Shown here one piece after another: positions 34,748 to 47,019 of a DNA stretch of 64,000 bases. Both the position numbers and the translations under genes were made by a program. Source of the DNA: Chrysoperla carnea. Lineage: Eukaryota; Arthropoda; Insecta; Neuroptera; Chrysopidae. The stretch lies in contig NC_058338.1 in NCBI RefSeq assembly GCF_905475395.1, positions 98,627,435 to 98,691,434 of the forward strand, given 5' to 3'. Numbering within the stretch: position 1 is the first letter of the stretch; each line of letters starts with the position of its first letter. The notes under the pieces are model-generated. The model made no database searches, was not told the DNA's origin, and was given only the letters and a program-made list of their open reading frames with translations.

Positions 34748-35783
34748 ATGGAAAATAATTTATTTTTTGATGAAAATAATTCTTTGTTTATCAAGGAAGA
34801 AAACATTGAATTTGAAGAAGATACAGATTTAACAATCAACAAACAAATAGATCAGAATATTTCAGAACAAGAAGTTCATTCTCAAAATGGAGAAAAACAT
34901 TTTTCATGTGAAATTTGCGATAAAAAATTTACACAGCAAAGTTCTTTGAGTACCCACATACAACAATTACATGATGAAGATAAACGCCTTTCATGTGAAA
35001 TTTGCGGTAAAAAATTTAAACGGCTACGCTTTTTGGTTGTACATTTACAAACTCATACTGGAATAAAACCTTTTTCCTGTGAAGTTTGCGGTAAAGCATT
35101 TCCACAGCAAAGTTTTCTGATTAGACATTTACGAACGCATTCTGAGGATAAATCTTTTTCATGTGATTCTTGCACCAAAGCATTCAGAACGAAACAGTTG
35201 TTAGTTCGACATATTCGAATTCATACTGGAGAAAGACCTTTTACGTGTGATATTTGTATGAAAAGTTTTAATCAAGATAGTGCTTTAGCTCAGCATAAAC
35301 TTATTCACACTGAAGAAAAACCTTATGTATGTGAAATTTGTGAGAAATCATTTCGTCAAAAAAGTAATTATGTTAAACATAAACGAACTCCTCATACTGG
35401 AGGCAAACAATTTTCATGTGAGTTGGTAGAAAATAGAAAACCGTTTTCGTGTAAATTTTGTGGTAAAAAATTTCCATTTCATTGTCGAAGCAATTTTATT
35501 GAACATGAACGGATTCATACTGGCGAAAAACCTTTTATCTGTGATATTTGTGATAAACGATTTAATCGTAAAAGTGCTTTAACTCTACATAAACTAGTTC
35601 ATACCGGGGAAGAACCTTTTGCATGTGATATTTGTGGGAAAACATTTAATCAGCCAGCAAATTTAAGTCGTCATAAAAGAACCCATACGGGACAAGAAAA
35701 ATTTCCATGTGATAAGTGTCACGTAGGATTTAATCGTAGAAGTAGTTTAGTTCAACATAAACGACTTCACGTCGGAGAAACAG
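34748..35783 (+). CDS. Multi-block C2H2 zinc-finger gene, exon 1 (10 fingers)
   Basis: It starts at the first ATG of the frame (MENNLFFDENNSLFIKEENI). An acidic leader of about 55 residues contains a SUMO-type IKEE motif. Ten C2H2 fingers follow (e.g. [32 protein letters not shown]), mostly joined by TGEKP-like linkers. After finger 6 a finger is broken: 'FSCELVENRKP' keeps one Cys only. Finger 7 has 14 rather than 12 residues between the second Cys and first His. The last finger ends 'KRLHVGET'; then CAG|GTAATT (GT at 35784) is a consensus donor leaving one nucleotide, G. Reading through instead adds 14 residues to a stop at 35827. The protein is presumably a nuclear DNA-binding factor. Target and partner are unknown. 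Confidence 0.85.
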
Positions 35784-36092
35784 GTAATTTATGGAAATTT
35801 AATCTTTTAAATCCGAAAAATCATTAATTTTTACTGAAGTGCTAAAAAATTGTTGTAAAATACTTCTAATTATTAAATAAATTTAATTTTCGTAGTTGCT
35901 ATGAGACCATATTATTAAGGGAAATTGAAAAGGACTGTCCAAAAATAAATTAAAACCTCTCATAAGTTATTTGTTGAGGTTTATACTATAAATATTCATT
36001 TATGAATTTCAATTTAAATTATTCTAAATACATATTTGAAATTATACACGGTAATACTTACAGGTGACATCGTTCCCCGAGAACCACTTCTA

Positions 36093-36885
36093 AATAATTG
36101 ACTGAGTTAATTGTTGAAATACCATGTATAGACATTGTTTATTACTTTGTCACATTATATACATGCTGACACACACATAACTGAAATACCCATATAGTAC
36201 TACAATTTGCGCATAATATGCGCTCTCACGGATAAACAATAATTTTCTAGAAAAAAAAAAAGAGTGTGTGTACTTATGTACACGCGTTAGAAGTTATACT
36301 TCTTTCATTCAAAATTAATTATTCATATGAATACTATATTTCACAACCATCGACTTGAACTGGCTCAGGGATATAAGTACTATGTAGTGTATAGTATGAA
36401 CACTCAGTACTGTAACTATATTCAGTGTTGAAAATATATTTTTTTATTATTTCAATTCTGTGGCTAACTTCATCATGTCGTTCGTGCGCGCGCAGCTCAC
36501 AAATTCACTCTCATCCAAACGCGCCAAAAGAAGTATAACTTCAAAAATTCAAACAAAAGTTGTTTATTTTTTTATAAGGAACCTTTTTTACATTTAAACT
36601 TTTGTTCTATCTCTAACGGTTTACAAGATGGGTCCTACGGACCCAAGACCCAATTGACCTATGCTGCTCATTTAAAAACTTGATATCTCTTTTTGTTTTT
36701 GAGTAATCGTGATGACAGACAGACAGACGATAGACAGACAGACAGACAGATAACCGGAAATGGACTAATTAGGTGATTCTACGAACATCTATACCAAAAT
36801 TTTGTTCGTAGCATCAATATTTTTAAGCATTACAAACTTGGGACTAAACTTATATACTATGTATATTTCAGATATACATGGTATA
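36093..36885 (-). repeat. Dispersed repeat family A, copy 5
   Basis: A reverse-oriented copy from 'aataattgactgagttaatt' to 'atatacatggtata', with a GACA microsatellite at about 36714-36750. It contains an insertion or expansion (about 36245-36540) not seen in copy 6, with 'acacgcgttagaagttatac' and 'cgtgcgcgcgcagctcac'. Confidence 0.8.
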
Positions 36886-37254
36886 ATTAGGTAGATAGTA
36901 GATACTTTGCTTACGTTGTTTAGGTATGTGCGACTGACAAACTAATTGATCAATAGTTAAATAATAGTTAATAGTCAAAATTTTAGCGGAACTAAGCATA
37001 TTAATAATAGGTTTTTATGAATGGGAACTGTATGCGAGTGTTATCAGCTTCACCACCGAATGCCTAAGATAGGCCCAAGTGCCATCTAATTGTCTAAGAG
37101 ATGGAAGTAAAGTTTGTGTTTTGCGGGATCTGCGGGGACTAAGCGGGATCAAGCATAGTATAGCTACCAATTAATTGAAGTCCCAAGCAAGATTCAAGAG
37201 ATTGATCTAATGGTTCTAGAGATGTCAGTAATGGCTTTTTTAAGTGGTAAACAT

Positions 37255-37672
37255 AGTATTCGCACCGTGCGTGAGTTTTATTGGAGGCGTTTCCATGGTA
37301 ACGATACACTTCTTTAATTATAGAATTTTGTGGATGCATATATAATTGTATGGATTGCAATTATGACCTACATTGAAAATTTAATATTATTGATTCACAA
37401 ATTTAAATAAATAATTATGATAGTTTACATTTGAAAATTAATATTTTTGCAATTTGATTTCGTATCTTCACAATTTTTAATGCATTAAGTTTAATTAAGT
37501 AGTGTTTTTCAATAATTTTTATTTGACATTTTCTATAACATTAACATGTAAAGAATTGCAAAGTAGTCATAACAGTCTCCTTTAACGCCAAAATTTTTCA
37601 CTGGTGGCGCTGGCATCGATTTTATTGTCCCTACCATCACTACGCACACAACGAATAGCTATTCATGAATTG
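37255..37672 (+). repeat. Repeat F, copy 1 (inverted partner at 59702-60118)
   Basis: About 420 bp matches 59702-60118 in reverse orientation. Shared phrases include 'tggtaacgatacacttcttt', 'aatgcattaagtttaattaa', 'aacatgtaaagaattgcaaa' and 'gcatcgattttattgtccct'. Both copies lie in introns of the zinc-finger gene and could pair in one transcript. Confidence 0.8.
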
Positions 37673-37699
37673 AAGCTGCAGATTAATTAAGATTAATAG

Positions 37700-37763
37700 T
37701 TGCTAATCAAAAGTTATAATCAAATAAATTATAGGTGAAACGAAGTTCACCGAGTCATCTAGT
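37700..37763 (+). mobile_element. Helitron 3' end
   Basis: The hairpin ggtgaaacgaagttcacc, followed after 6-7 bp by CTAGT at 37759-37763, matches the 3' end of the Helitron at 6135-7086. Repeat F just upstream may be its body, but the second F copy lacks this tail, so I keep them separate. Confidence 0.6.
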
Positions 37764-38542
37764 AATTAACTTATTTAATTATTTTAAAATATATTTTTTT
37801 TAATTAGAATCTATATTTAATAAATTATTTTATATTTAATTTAGTAAAAAATTACCATTATAATTAATAAATTTAAATTACTTTTGATAATACAATGACA
37901 TATCTTTAACACATGTGCAACGTTGCCAAGAGTAATATAATTTTATTAAATTTCATATTTTTTGTGATAATTTTTTTTTTTCCATTATCTCAAAAACTAA
38001 AAACAAAAATATTTTGTAAATGGATACAGTTATTTATAAGCCTATGGTAGCTCTTTTGTGAAGCTGTCTTTTCTGGGCATTGAGTTATGAACCTTAAATT
38101 GGTGTGGTTTCCTTATAAAAATAAAGTAATAGCCCGTCTTAATTTAGTAAGTTTAATATCGTTTTTCACCAAGAACAGTAATGGCTTTATATTTTTGTTA
38201 GGCTTTCCTTATTATTTGAATAATTAACTGTAAATTTTTGAAAAGTTTGTCATGGCATTTTCTTCATAACAACGTTGAAAATGGTAAATGCGAAAACTCG
38301 AAAAATTAATGATTTTTCATTATTTGAGATTTTGAATCAAATTTTTGTTGTTGACAAAAGTAGAAAGATCATATATATAAGCTTTACAACAAAACTGTTT
38401 TTATTTTTTCCTGTTAATTTTAAAGTTACAGGCAGTTTTAAAAGCACTCTTTAAAAGAGAAAAGAAACACCCACCAAAAATTGTGCGTAAAACATCTTTG
38501 TGACGTAATAATGTTAATTGAATAGTATATCTGTCCATTTTT

Positions 38543-39182
38543 AGACCATGTATATATGAAATATACATAGTATATTAAGTTTCGTCCCAAGTTTGTAACG
38601 CTTAAAAATATTGATGCTACGAACAAAATTTTGGTATAGGTGTTCATAGAATCACCTAATTAATCCATTTCCGGTTGTCCGTCCGTCCGTCCATCTGTGG
38701 ACACGATAACTCAAAAACGAAAAAAGATATCGATCTGAAATTTTTACAGCGTACTCAGGACGTAAAAAGTGAGGTCAAGTTCGTAAATGAGCATCATGGG
38801 TCAATTGGGTCTTGGGTCCGTAGGACCCATCTTGTAAACCGTTAGAGATAGAACAAAAGTTTAAATGTAAAAAATGTTGCTTATAAAAAAATAAAAAACT
38901 TTTGTTTCAAACATTCTTTTGTAAACATCACTGTTTACCCACGAGGGCGTTAATTAGATGCAAATTTTATAGTATGTATTAATATAGGAATATCAAAGTG
39001 AATATCTTTTGTTATTTACGTGACGTCAAAAAAACAAACGATTGCGCATCAACACTTGCGCATTATATGAGAATATCAGTTAAATATGTCAGATATGTAT
39101 GTATGTGTAATGTGATAGAGTAATCAACACTGTCTATACATGGTATTTCAACAATTAACTCAGTCAATTGTTTGTTTTCACT
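38543..39182 (+). repeat. Dispersed repeat family A, copy 6 (most complete)
   Basis: About 640 bp from 'agaccatgtatatatg' to 'caattgtttgttttcactt'. It includes a (gtcc)n run (38676-38690), 'taggacccatcttgtaaacc', 'gtttacccacgagggcg' and the 11-bp terminal inverted pair. It is a useful reference copy and shows the empty site of the 9814 MITE. No coding capacity. Confidence 0.9.
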
Positions 39183-39312
39183 TGTTGTCAAAAAAAAGAG
39201 TAAAAATATTTTTCAAAATCACCATTCCGTTTCAAGTAAAAAACTTATGAAAATAAGAATTATTATTATTAAATATTGATTATTTATTTTGTTATTTTAT
39301 TTCCTTAAATAG

Positions 39313-41554
39313 ATGGACCGGAAGCTGTTACCAACGAATTATCAGATGAAGCAGAAGAAACAAGTTTTCCAGATGAAATACAAGGTATTAAAAACGAAAT
39401 AGAAGAAAAAAATATAGATGTAGGAATTAAAATTGAAAGACTTGCAGAAAATGACTCGGTATTAGAAAACGAGATAATAAAAGAAAAAATAGATGAGGAA
39501 AATATAGAAGTTGTAAGAATTAAAATAGAAAATGATTCGATAGATGAAAATGAAAGTATTTTAGGGGGTATACACGAAGAAAATGTAGAAGATATAAAAG
39601 TAAAAAGTGATCCATCAATTCATGAACAAATGATCGAAAAAGAAGAATTTTTTACAGATAAACATGAAAATATCAAACTGGAACAAAAATTAAATACGGA
39701 ACTAATCATAAAGGAAGAAATATTCGATGAAAATTCTTTCGAACATCAACAAATTCAAAACAAATATTTTCCATGCGGTTTATGTACGCAAACATTTAAT
39801 CAGCAAAATTACTATATTCAACATATGCAAACTCATGCTCGGGACAAGCTGTTTCAGTGCGACATTTGTGAGAAGAAATTTACTCAACAAACGAGTTTAA
39901 ATTATCATGTATCACGTATTCATACCGGAGAAAAACCATTTTCATGCGAAATTTGTGATAAAAAATTTACACAACGAACCAATTTAATCAAGCATAAAAT
40001 GATTCACACCGGTGAAAAACCTTATACATGTGATATTTGTAATAAAAATTTTAGACAAATAAATTCTTTTAAAAATCATCAATTAATTCATACGGGTGAA
40101 AAACCATTTGCATGTAATATTTGTGGAAAAGCATTTAATCGTAAATCTAGTTTAATTCAACATGAACGTCTTCATACCGGAGAAAAACCATTTGAATGTA
40201 ATATTTGTGGAAAAAAATTTAATCTTAAAGCTACTTTAATTCAACATGAACGTCTTCATACCGGAGAAAAACCATTTGAATGTAATATTTGTGGAAAAAA
40301 ATTTAATCTTAAAGCTACTTTAATTCAACATGAACGTCTTCATACCGCGGAAGAAACATTTTCATGTGAAATTTGTGATAAAAAATTTAGTCAACGAAGC
40401 AGTTTAATCAGACACAAAGTTTTTCACACGGGAGCAAAACCTTATGCATGCGATGTTTGTGGTAAAACTTTTCTATATCAAAACAATTATATTCGACATA
40501 AACGGGTACATTCCGGAGAAAAGCCATATTCTTGTGATGTTTGTTTGAAAAGATTTAAGCATCGTATCAGTTTATCGACACATGAACGAATTCATACAGG
40601 AGAAAAACCATTTTCATGTGATTTTTGTGATAAAACATTTGGTCAAAAAGCAAGTTTAATTGCGCATAATCGTGTGCACACCGGCGAAAGACCTTTTCGA
40701 TGTGATTTATGTGATAAAACATTTAGTTATCAGATCGCTTTAATTCAACATAAACTTATTCACACCGGAGAAAAACCATTTTCCTGTAAGTTTTGTGAGA
40801 AAACATTTAATCGTAAAGATAGTTTAAATCAACATGAACGTATTCATACGGGGGAAAAACCATTTTCGTGTGATTTATGTGATAAAGCATATAATCATAA
40901 AGTTAGTTTAATTCAACATAAGATTCTTCACACTATAGGTAGACCATTTTCATGTGAATTTTGTGAGAAAACATTCAATCGCAAGGATAGTTTAATTCAT
41001 CACAAACGGTATCATACAAAAGAAAAACTATTTTCTTGTGATTTGTGTGATAGAGTGTTTAATAAAAAAAGCAATTTAATTCAACATAAAAATGTTCATG
41101 CCAAGGAAAAACCATTTTCATGTAATGTTTGTGGTAAAGGATTTAATCAACGATTCAGTTTAATTAATCATAAAATGGGCCACACAGGAGAAAAGCCGTT
41201 TAAATGCAATGTTTGTGATAAAGGATTTAATCATAAATCAAATTTAGTTCAACATACTCGTTTGCACACTGGAGAGAAACCATTTACATGCGATGTTTGC
41301 GATAAAACTTTTACTCAACGGTCCAATTACATTGTACACAGACGAGTTCATACTGGTGAAAAACCATTTTCATGCGATTTTTGTAATAAAAAATTTAGTC
41401 ATAATTTAAGTTTAATTCAACATAAACGTGTTCACACTGAGAAAATAACTATAAGAGATGATGTTTGCGATGGACATCTTAAACAGCAGATACAAACAAT
41501 AATTATAAAAAATGAAATCGACGAAAATGCTGCAAACGAACATGAATCAACAAG
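39313..41554 (+). CDS. Multi-block C2H2 zinc-finger gene, exon 2 (20 fingers)
   Basis: The acceptor 'cttaaatag' ends at 39312. The exon opens with AT, which completes the codon begun by the last G of exon 1 (GAT, Asp). The frame is then open for 746 codons. The first 106 codons precede the first in-frame ATG (39630), so an upstream exon is required. That acidic part begins '[15 protein letters not shown]' and repeats IKNE, IKIE, IKIE and IKEE. Twenty C2H2 fingers follow with nearly perfect HTGEKP linkers; fingers 6 and 7 are identical. A tail '[20 protein letters not shown]' ends in 'NEHEST', shared with exons 3 and 4. The donor is CAACAAG|GTAATT (GT at 41555), leaving AG. Reading through gives a stop at 41558. 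A DNA-binding role in the nucleus follows from the family. Confidence 0.85.
40191..40350 (+). repeat. Tandem duplication of one zinc finger (84-bp unit)
   Basis: The unit beginning 'tttgaatgtaatatttgtgg' at 40191 is repeated at 40275, identical in nucleotides through 'cgtcttcataccg'. It encodes two successive fingers with the same helix (NLKATLIQH). No silent differences have accumulated, so the duplication is recent or was recently converted. Confidence 0.85.
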
Positions 41555-42418
41555 GTAATTTCCTTTTTTAATTTGTCCCAAAATGTTTAAAGATAATAAT
41601 TATTATCATTTTTTGGAAATGAAAACTTCTTTAGCCGTGTTGAGCGATTTTATTATAATAATTTTTAGTAGCCGTTCAATATTTGAAAATATAATAGTGA
41701 GTACTTCACTAAAAAAAAGGTTTTATCCGGTTACTCGTTAGGCCCAAGATTTTGCAGCGGGTTCTCGCTCTATAATTGACTGCAAAAATTTAGCTTTCTT
41801 AGCAAATTACTTTTATTGGATTTATTGCAATTTTTTTGGATAGTGTCTAGATTTCGTAGGAACAGTTCTACGAAATAACAATTTTGATACAAAAAAGCAA
41901 ATTTGGGTAAAACTTTTCATTCCGTTTAGCTAAACTGTACGATTTTCGGAAAAATATTTCGAACAAAAAATGTTACTTCTTAAATTAATAACAACTTTCT
42001 AAATAAATTTCAATTTTTGCCCCAATTTCAAAAATCTGCTCCAACAATAAATCTGAAACCATATAATTTCTTAATTTCAAATTCGAAGTTATTTAAAATT
42101 TTGTCATTATTAAGTGGAACCTCTATGTTTCCAATTCCAATTTACTTCGTTAGCATAAAGTGACTTGATTTCTAAATTAAGCCATTTTTTTTGCAGCTAG
42201 ATTTAGCAGCTGCTCTGCTTTGTATGTTTGTTTCAAAATAAATTTCTTTTTTATCTCAATTTCCTAGATTTTTTATTAATTTATTTATACTACTCGAAAG
42301 TTTGTACTTGCTTTTTGGATCAAGATATTCACATTCTAAGCAAATTGTTAAAGCAATAAGATTTTATTAAAATGTTTAATCGACGTACTAAGCTTGTATT
42401 GTGTTTACTTACATTACT

Positions 42419-43452
42419 GTAGGAAATGAAGCATTTCACCCAAGAATTGTCTCCTAGTCAGTGGATTTTTATGGGAGCCAGTGGAAAATGTTTGTCTGAG
42501 TGTACTCAAAAATGTCATATACATTAGTGTTTGTATTTTTTCGATTTACGCTCATGCGGGGGGCCAGTTCTCTACTCCTGTACACCATGTTCTTTTTATT
42601 AAACATTTAAAAATAACTATTGGGATTTATTTTTGGGAAAATTTTTAATATTTTTTATCTCTAACATTTTATAAAGTTTTCGAGATATAAGCATTTGAAA
42701 AAAAAAAATTTTGCGTTCTGGACGAAAATAAAGATTATTTCGTGGTTCCGGCCAAAAATTTAATTTGATAGTTATTAGATATTATATATTGGACTATTTT
42801 TAGCATTTTTGTGCACTTGACAATTTTCACCAAACCTAATCCTTTTTGATATATAAGCGTTTGAAAAAAAAAAATTCGTATTTTTGTCAAAATATGCAAT
42901 TTTTTTTCTTCCAATTTTTAACCAGAACTACAAAATAAGCTTCATTTTCGTTTTAGCAAAAATACGAATTTTTCCTTTTTCAAACGCTTGTATATCAAAG
43001 AGGATGAGGTTTGGTGAAAATTGTCAAGAGTACAAAAATGCTAAAAACAGTCCAAAATATAATATTTAAATACTTTTAAATTAAATTTTTGTTCGAAATC
43101 ACGAAATAATCTTTATTTCGTCAAGAACTAGTTTTAGGAAAGAATCGGCAATTTTTTTTTCTTCAAATGCTTATATCTCGAAAACGGTGAGGTTAAGTAA
43201 AAAATGTCAGAGTTAAAAAAATATCAAAATTGTCCAAAATATAAAACCCAATAGTTTTTTTAAAAGAGAATATGGTGTCCGGGAGTAGGGAACTTCTGCC
43301 CCGCCGCATAGGCGTAAATCGAAAAATCACAAGCACTCATGTATATACCCATTTTGAGTACTCTCAGACAAACATTTTCGACTGCCTCTCATGAAAATCT
43401 ACTGACGAGGAGACAATTCCTCAGTTAGACGGTTTTTTTGGTTTCATTTATT
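42419..43452. mobile_element. Foldback element FB5, copy 1, arms about 500 bp
   Basis: The first half (tgtaggaaatgaagcatttc, ccaagaattgtctcc, gtttgtctgagtgtactc, aagattatttcgtggttc) is mirrored by the second half (gaaatcacgaaataatcttt, gagtactctcagacaaac, gagacaattcctc, ggtttcattt). The centre near 42900-42960 is almost unlooped. A second copy is at 49604-50588. No coding capacity. Confidence 0.85.
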
Positions 43453-43497
43453 CGATTATTTACTTACACTGTATGTTGTGTATGTGTATTGTTAAAA

Positions 43498-43787
43498 ATA
43501 AAGTTCGAAAACTAAAATCCCGATTCTCTAATAAAATCGCTCCCTTAAAAGTATGAAAACAAGAAAGTATTTTCATCTGAAATTGTTATGATCAGTAAAA
43601 TCGTCATTACAGTCGGGGGACCTCTTTTCTGTCCTGTGGAAAACTGTTTAATCATAGAGGCTCCCAGATTGTAATGACGATTTTACTGATCATTAAAATT
43701 TCAGATGCAAATATTTTCTTGTTTTCATGCTTTTAAGAGCACGATTTTATTAGAGAGTCGTGGTTTTAGTTTTCGAACTTTATTTTA
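43498..43787. mobile_element. Foldback element FB6, arms about 120 bp, 46-bp loop
   Basis: The left arm (aaagttcgaaaactaaaatc, ttctaataaaatcg, atgaaaacaagaaa, gatcagtaaaatcgtcatta) is nearly perfectly mirrored by the right arm (taatgacgattttactgatc, ttcttgttttcatg, cgattttattagaga, ttagttttcgaacttt). The loop (about 43617-43662) reads 'gtcgggggacctcttttctg'. It abuts FB5 and was probably inserted independently. Confidence 0.85.
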
Positions 43788-44254
43788 TTTAAACTATTTT
43801 GAGGTTATAGTTTTGTGAAGTATTACAATATATGTTTGAAAAGTGCTAATTACTTCTTATTTTTTAAATGTGCTAATTACGCCCTTTAATTTGATACCAA
43901 ACACGCTATCAGTAAATCGAAATTTCTTTACCGATCATAACTTTATGTCCTCTAGAGGGCGCCATATTTAATTGTATGTGACGCCTTATAGTTTATAACC
44001 AGCGGACAATCAAGACGTTTCTAACGATACCGCATTTGTCAATTTACGATAAGTATTTTAGAAGCTAGGCGAGAACAGATGAACATACATACATATGGGT
44101 CTAACATATAACCCTCGCTATTGTATAGTCGGGGTAAAAATATAGAAAAATTCTGTTTTTAACATAGTTTTAAAAAAACGAAAATTGGCAGAGTGGTATA
44201 ATTTTTTACAAAATAATCCTAATCCAATTAGTCTATGGAGGCCCAATGTTAAAT

Positions 44255-45600
44255 TTGACAAAACAAGCCAAAAAATATAGCGTTTTTTGTTTACGGCTAC
44301 CGAAGGGCTAAGTTAACCCAAAAAAATTCGTAAAAGTCAAAACTAAATTTCTTCGAGCATGATATTTTAAAAGCAGCAAGTAAAAGTTTTTAATTTTTGA
44401 TGCCGAAATCAGGCCTTGACAAAAGTGCATTTTGGATGAAAAAACACTAAATTTTAACGGGATCATAGCCGTCGTTAATAATTAAGAAAGATAATAATTG
44501 CGAATATTTTTAACTTCCCGCTAAGAAAATAGGGAAGTTATTGTTTTATGTAAACCTCTCATAACTTTTGAACGGCTTGTCCGATTTGATCGCGGGTGGT
44601 GCCATTCGAAAGGGCTTGACCAAAATTAGATTTTGAGGCCTATTTGGACCGATAGATTTCGAAAAATCTCAAAAAAACTGCAAACAAAAATTTTTTTTAA
44701 GTGGTTTTTTTTGAATAACTTTTAAACGGCTGTATCGATCAATTCCAAAAACTAATCAGCTCTCAACATCAAAAAACCACGTCGATCACCACCAGTCCGG
44801 TCAAAATCGGTTGATTCGTTCGTGAGTTATCGTTGACGAAAGAAAACCCAAAAAAGCGTTTTTTCGGAATAACCTCAAAATTTTTTGTTCTATCAATTGA
44901 AACTTAAAGATTCTTCACGAAGCTTCAAAAACTGCGTCGAATGTGTAAAGTTATCGCGATACTTAGCGGGAAGTTACAGGGATGACCTACAGGGTCAACC
45001 GTTTTCCAAATTTTTTTTTTAATATGAAGTAAGTATTTGTTAGTAACGTGTGCAAGTTTCAGTGCGAATTTTTACTTTTGGCCGCAAAAAATCCACCCCA
45101 AAAAAATGCACTTTTTTCGAGACCAAAATTCGGCATCAAAAATTAAAAAATTTCACTTACTGTTAAAAGTGTAGACGAAGAGATTAATTCTCGAAAAACC
45201 GCTCTGCCGCAGTCCCTCGACCAAGAGGCAAGTTTTTACGAAAAGTGTCCTTTTTCAAAAAATTTTCAAAATTTTTGGTTAAAAAAAACTGAAAATTTGT
45301 GAACCCAACTCATAACTTCACTAAATATCAACTTTAAAATCGAAAAACAAAGAAAGTTATGAGCAAATTTAAAAACGATCATTTTTCGCTCATTTTTTCA
45401 ATTTTTTTTCATTTGGCACCAACGTATCCAAATCGGATTTACCAGACATCAATCAAAAGATTTTTTTGAGATCTAGAACTTGCCAATTTAATTTTTTTGC
45501 GACACTTTTTTTGACTCTTGCGAATTTTTTCGGTTAACTTAGTCATTGATTAGCCGTAAACAAAAAGCGCTATGTTTCTTGGCTTGTTTTCTTCTATAAC
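44255..45600. mobile_element. Palindromic element FB10 with a nested MITE
   Basis: The left end (gacaaaacaagccaaaaaat, tagcgttttttgtttacggc, taagttaaccc) is inverted at the right end (ggttaacttagtcattgatt, agccgtaaacaaaaagcgct, cttggcttgttttc). An inner inverted pair involves 'ttaatttttgatgccgaaat' (44390s) and 'attcggcatcaaaaattaaa' (45130s). The 466-bp MITE at 44511-44976 sits inside the loop. Coordinates of the outer ends are approximate. Confidence 0.65.
44511..44976. mobile_element. MITE with 15-bp TIR 'taacttcccgctaag'
   Basis: The terminal inverted repeat is exact over 15 bp (44511-44525 and 44962-44976). The interior has repeated motifs of the type 'cataacttttgaacggcttg' / 'aataacttttaaacggctg' and 'cgggtggtgccattcgaaag'. 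It is 466 bp and noncoding. From memory, repeats with this end occur widely in insects; not checked. Confidence 0.8.
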
Positions 45601-47019
45601 AACGTATTCGTTATTCGTCTTCATCAGTTTCGTAGGTTAATTAGAATATGTGCAAGGGTTTACAAGAAGACAGTTTCAGTTTTCGAATGATATCAGAAAA
45701 ATTTCACTGCGATGATTATTCCAGGTGATACAGGATTTTCAATCCAGATGTGTCAATTTTGCTTGGAAAGTGTATATCTTGGTCCAAACAACTCGTACGG
45801 AAACTTTTTTTAGCTCATTTTCAAAAAAAATAAATAAGCTTTCAAGTCAAGCTTTATATAAAATTTGGTGATAATATTTCTCACTCTTTCAAGAGTCCAG
45901 AGCAGTAAGAAGTGATGTTAATTTTGAGCAAAATATTCCTAAACTAGAAAATAAAAGTTTTCAAACGAGCTATAATTGTTCTAAATTCGATGATTTTTCG
46001 CAGAGATACAACTGTTTGAAATTTTGGTAAAAGTATATTAATATTTTGTGTATGACACCACAGAAAAAAAATGAATGTATGAATTAAACAACTTTCCTGA
46101 GCGTAAATGCTTCTTATTGTAAATATACATAGTTTATTTGTATATATAAAAGAAAATACTGATTAACTGATCGATCAACGTACAGCTGAAACCAGCCGTA
46201 ACGTTTGTAGCATGAAATTGTGCATCAACGTTCCGTAGAATGACGTAAGTGAGTATTAAGAAGGGATTTTTAGGAATTAATCTCCTAAGAGGTTAAAAGT
46301 TTGTATGAATTTAAAAATCTTGGTCAATTTTGAAGTGCTTATATATCAATTTTTACATTATTAACGATGGGCTTAGTTACGAACGGGCGCTAGCCTATTT
46401 TATAAAATACTCCATTTGTCTTATAATAATACAATACCGCATTTTTCTTATAGTAGTGTAAATGACTTACTCTAACTTTTCTCAGTTAAATATTCCGAAA
46501 ACTTAAAATTCTTTTATTGCGCATGTGGTTTTGCAATGGACTTTTTATAGGTCATTTCTTGCTTCCGAATAATGATAATCGTGAAAAAATTTTCACTTGG
46601 ATTTTTTAAGCAGAAAAACCTTTATTTTCCTGGGCTATACTATCATTGAAGCTGAAAACTTAAGTCAAGTTTAATGTCTGCGTAAGATGTGCACCAACAC
46701 ACCCAAAATTTTTTGATTGAAGAATAGATAAACCTTTTGGCAGGTCGTTGCATTTATACCCAAGAATGTTTTTAAACATACTTTCCATTCCGAAGTCCAA
46801 ATAACTGAAAAAGAAATGAAAGTAATATAAATGCCAAATGTGTTTCTAGACTATATTTATTTACTTTTTGGCAGGTTTAGCTACTATGTTAATAAAATCA
46901 ATTTTAAAATTATGAAATTTATAAAAAATTTAAAAAAACGGAATTATTCCAAAGTTTTAAGTTTTTTCACTTCTGCCGTCAATCCCCCGATTTGCCTATT
47001 TTTTCTGGTTTAAAGCCTA
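45601..47019. other. Intronic sequence, nothing recognised
   Basis: AT-rich intron DNA. Short open frames (e.g. 46831-47013) are chance-level. Confidence 0.4.

Larger units (their letters stand above)
35784..39312 (+). other. Intron 1 of the zinc-finger gene
   Basis: It starts GTAATT and ends 'tttatttccttaaatag'. It contains family A copies 5 (-) and 6 (+), one copy of repeat F, and a Helitron-like 3' end. The remaining parts (35784-36092, 36886-37254, 37764-38542) are AT-rich without a coding segment. Confidence 0.65.

Noticed and set aside
36714..36750. GACA array, considered as a possible CRISPR-like or regulatory repeat
   Set aside because: A simple microsatellite within family A with no spacers; eukaryotic context.
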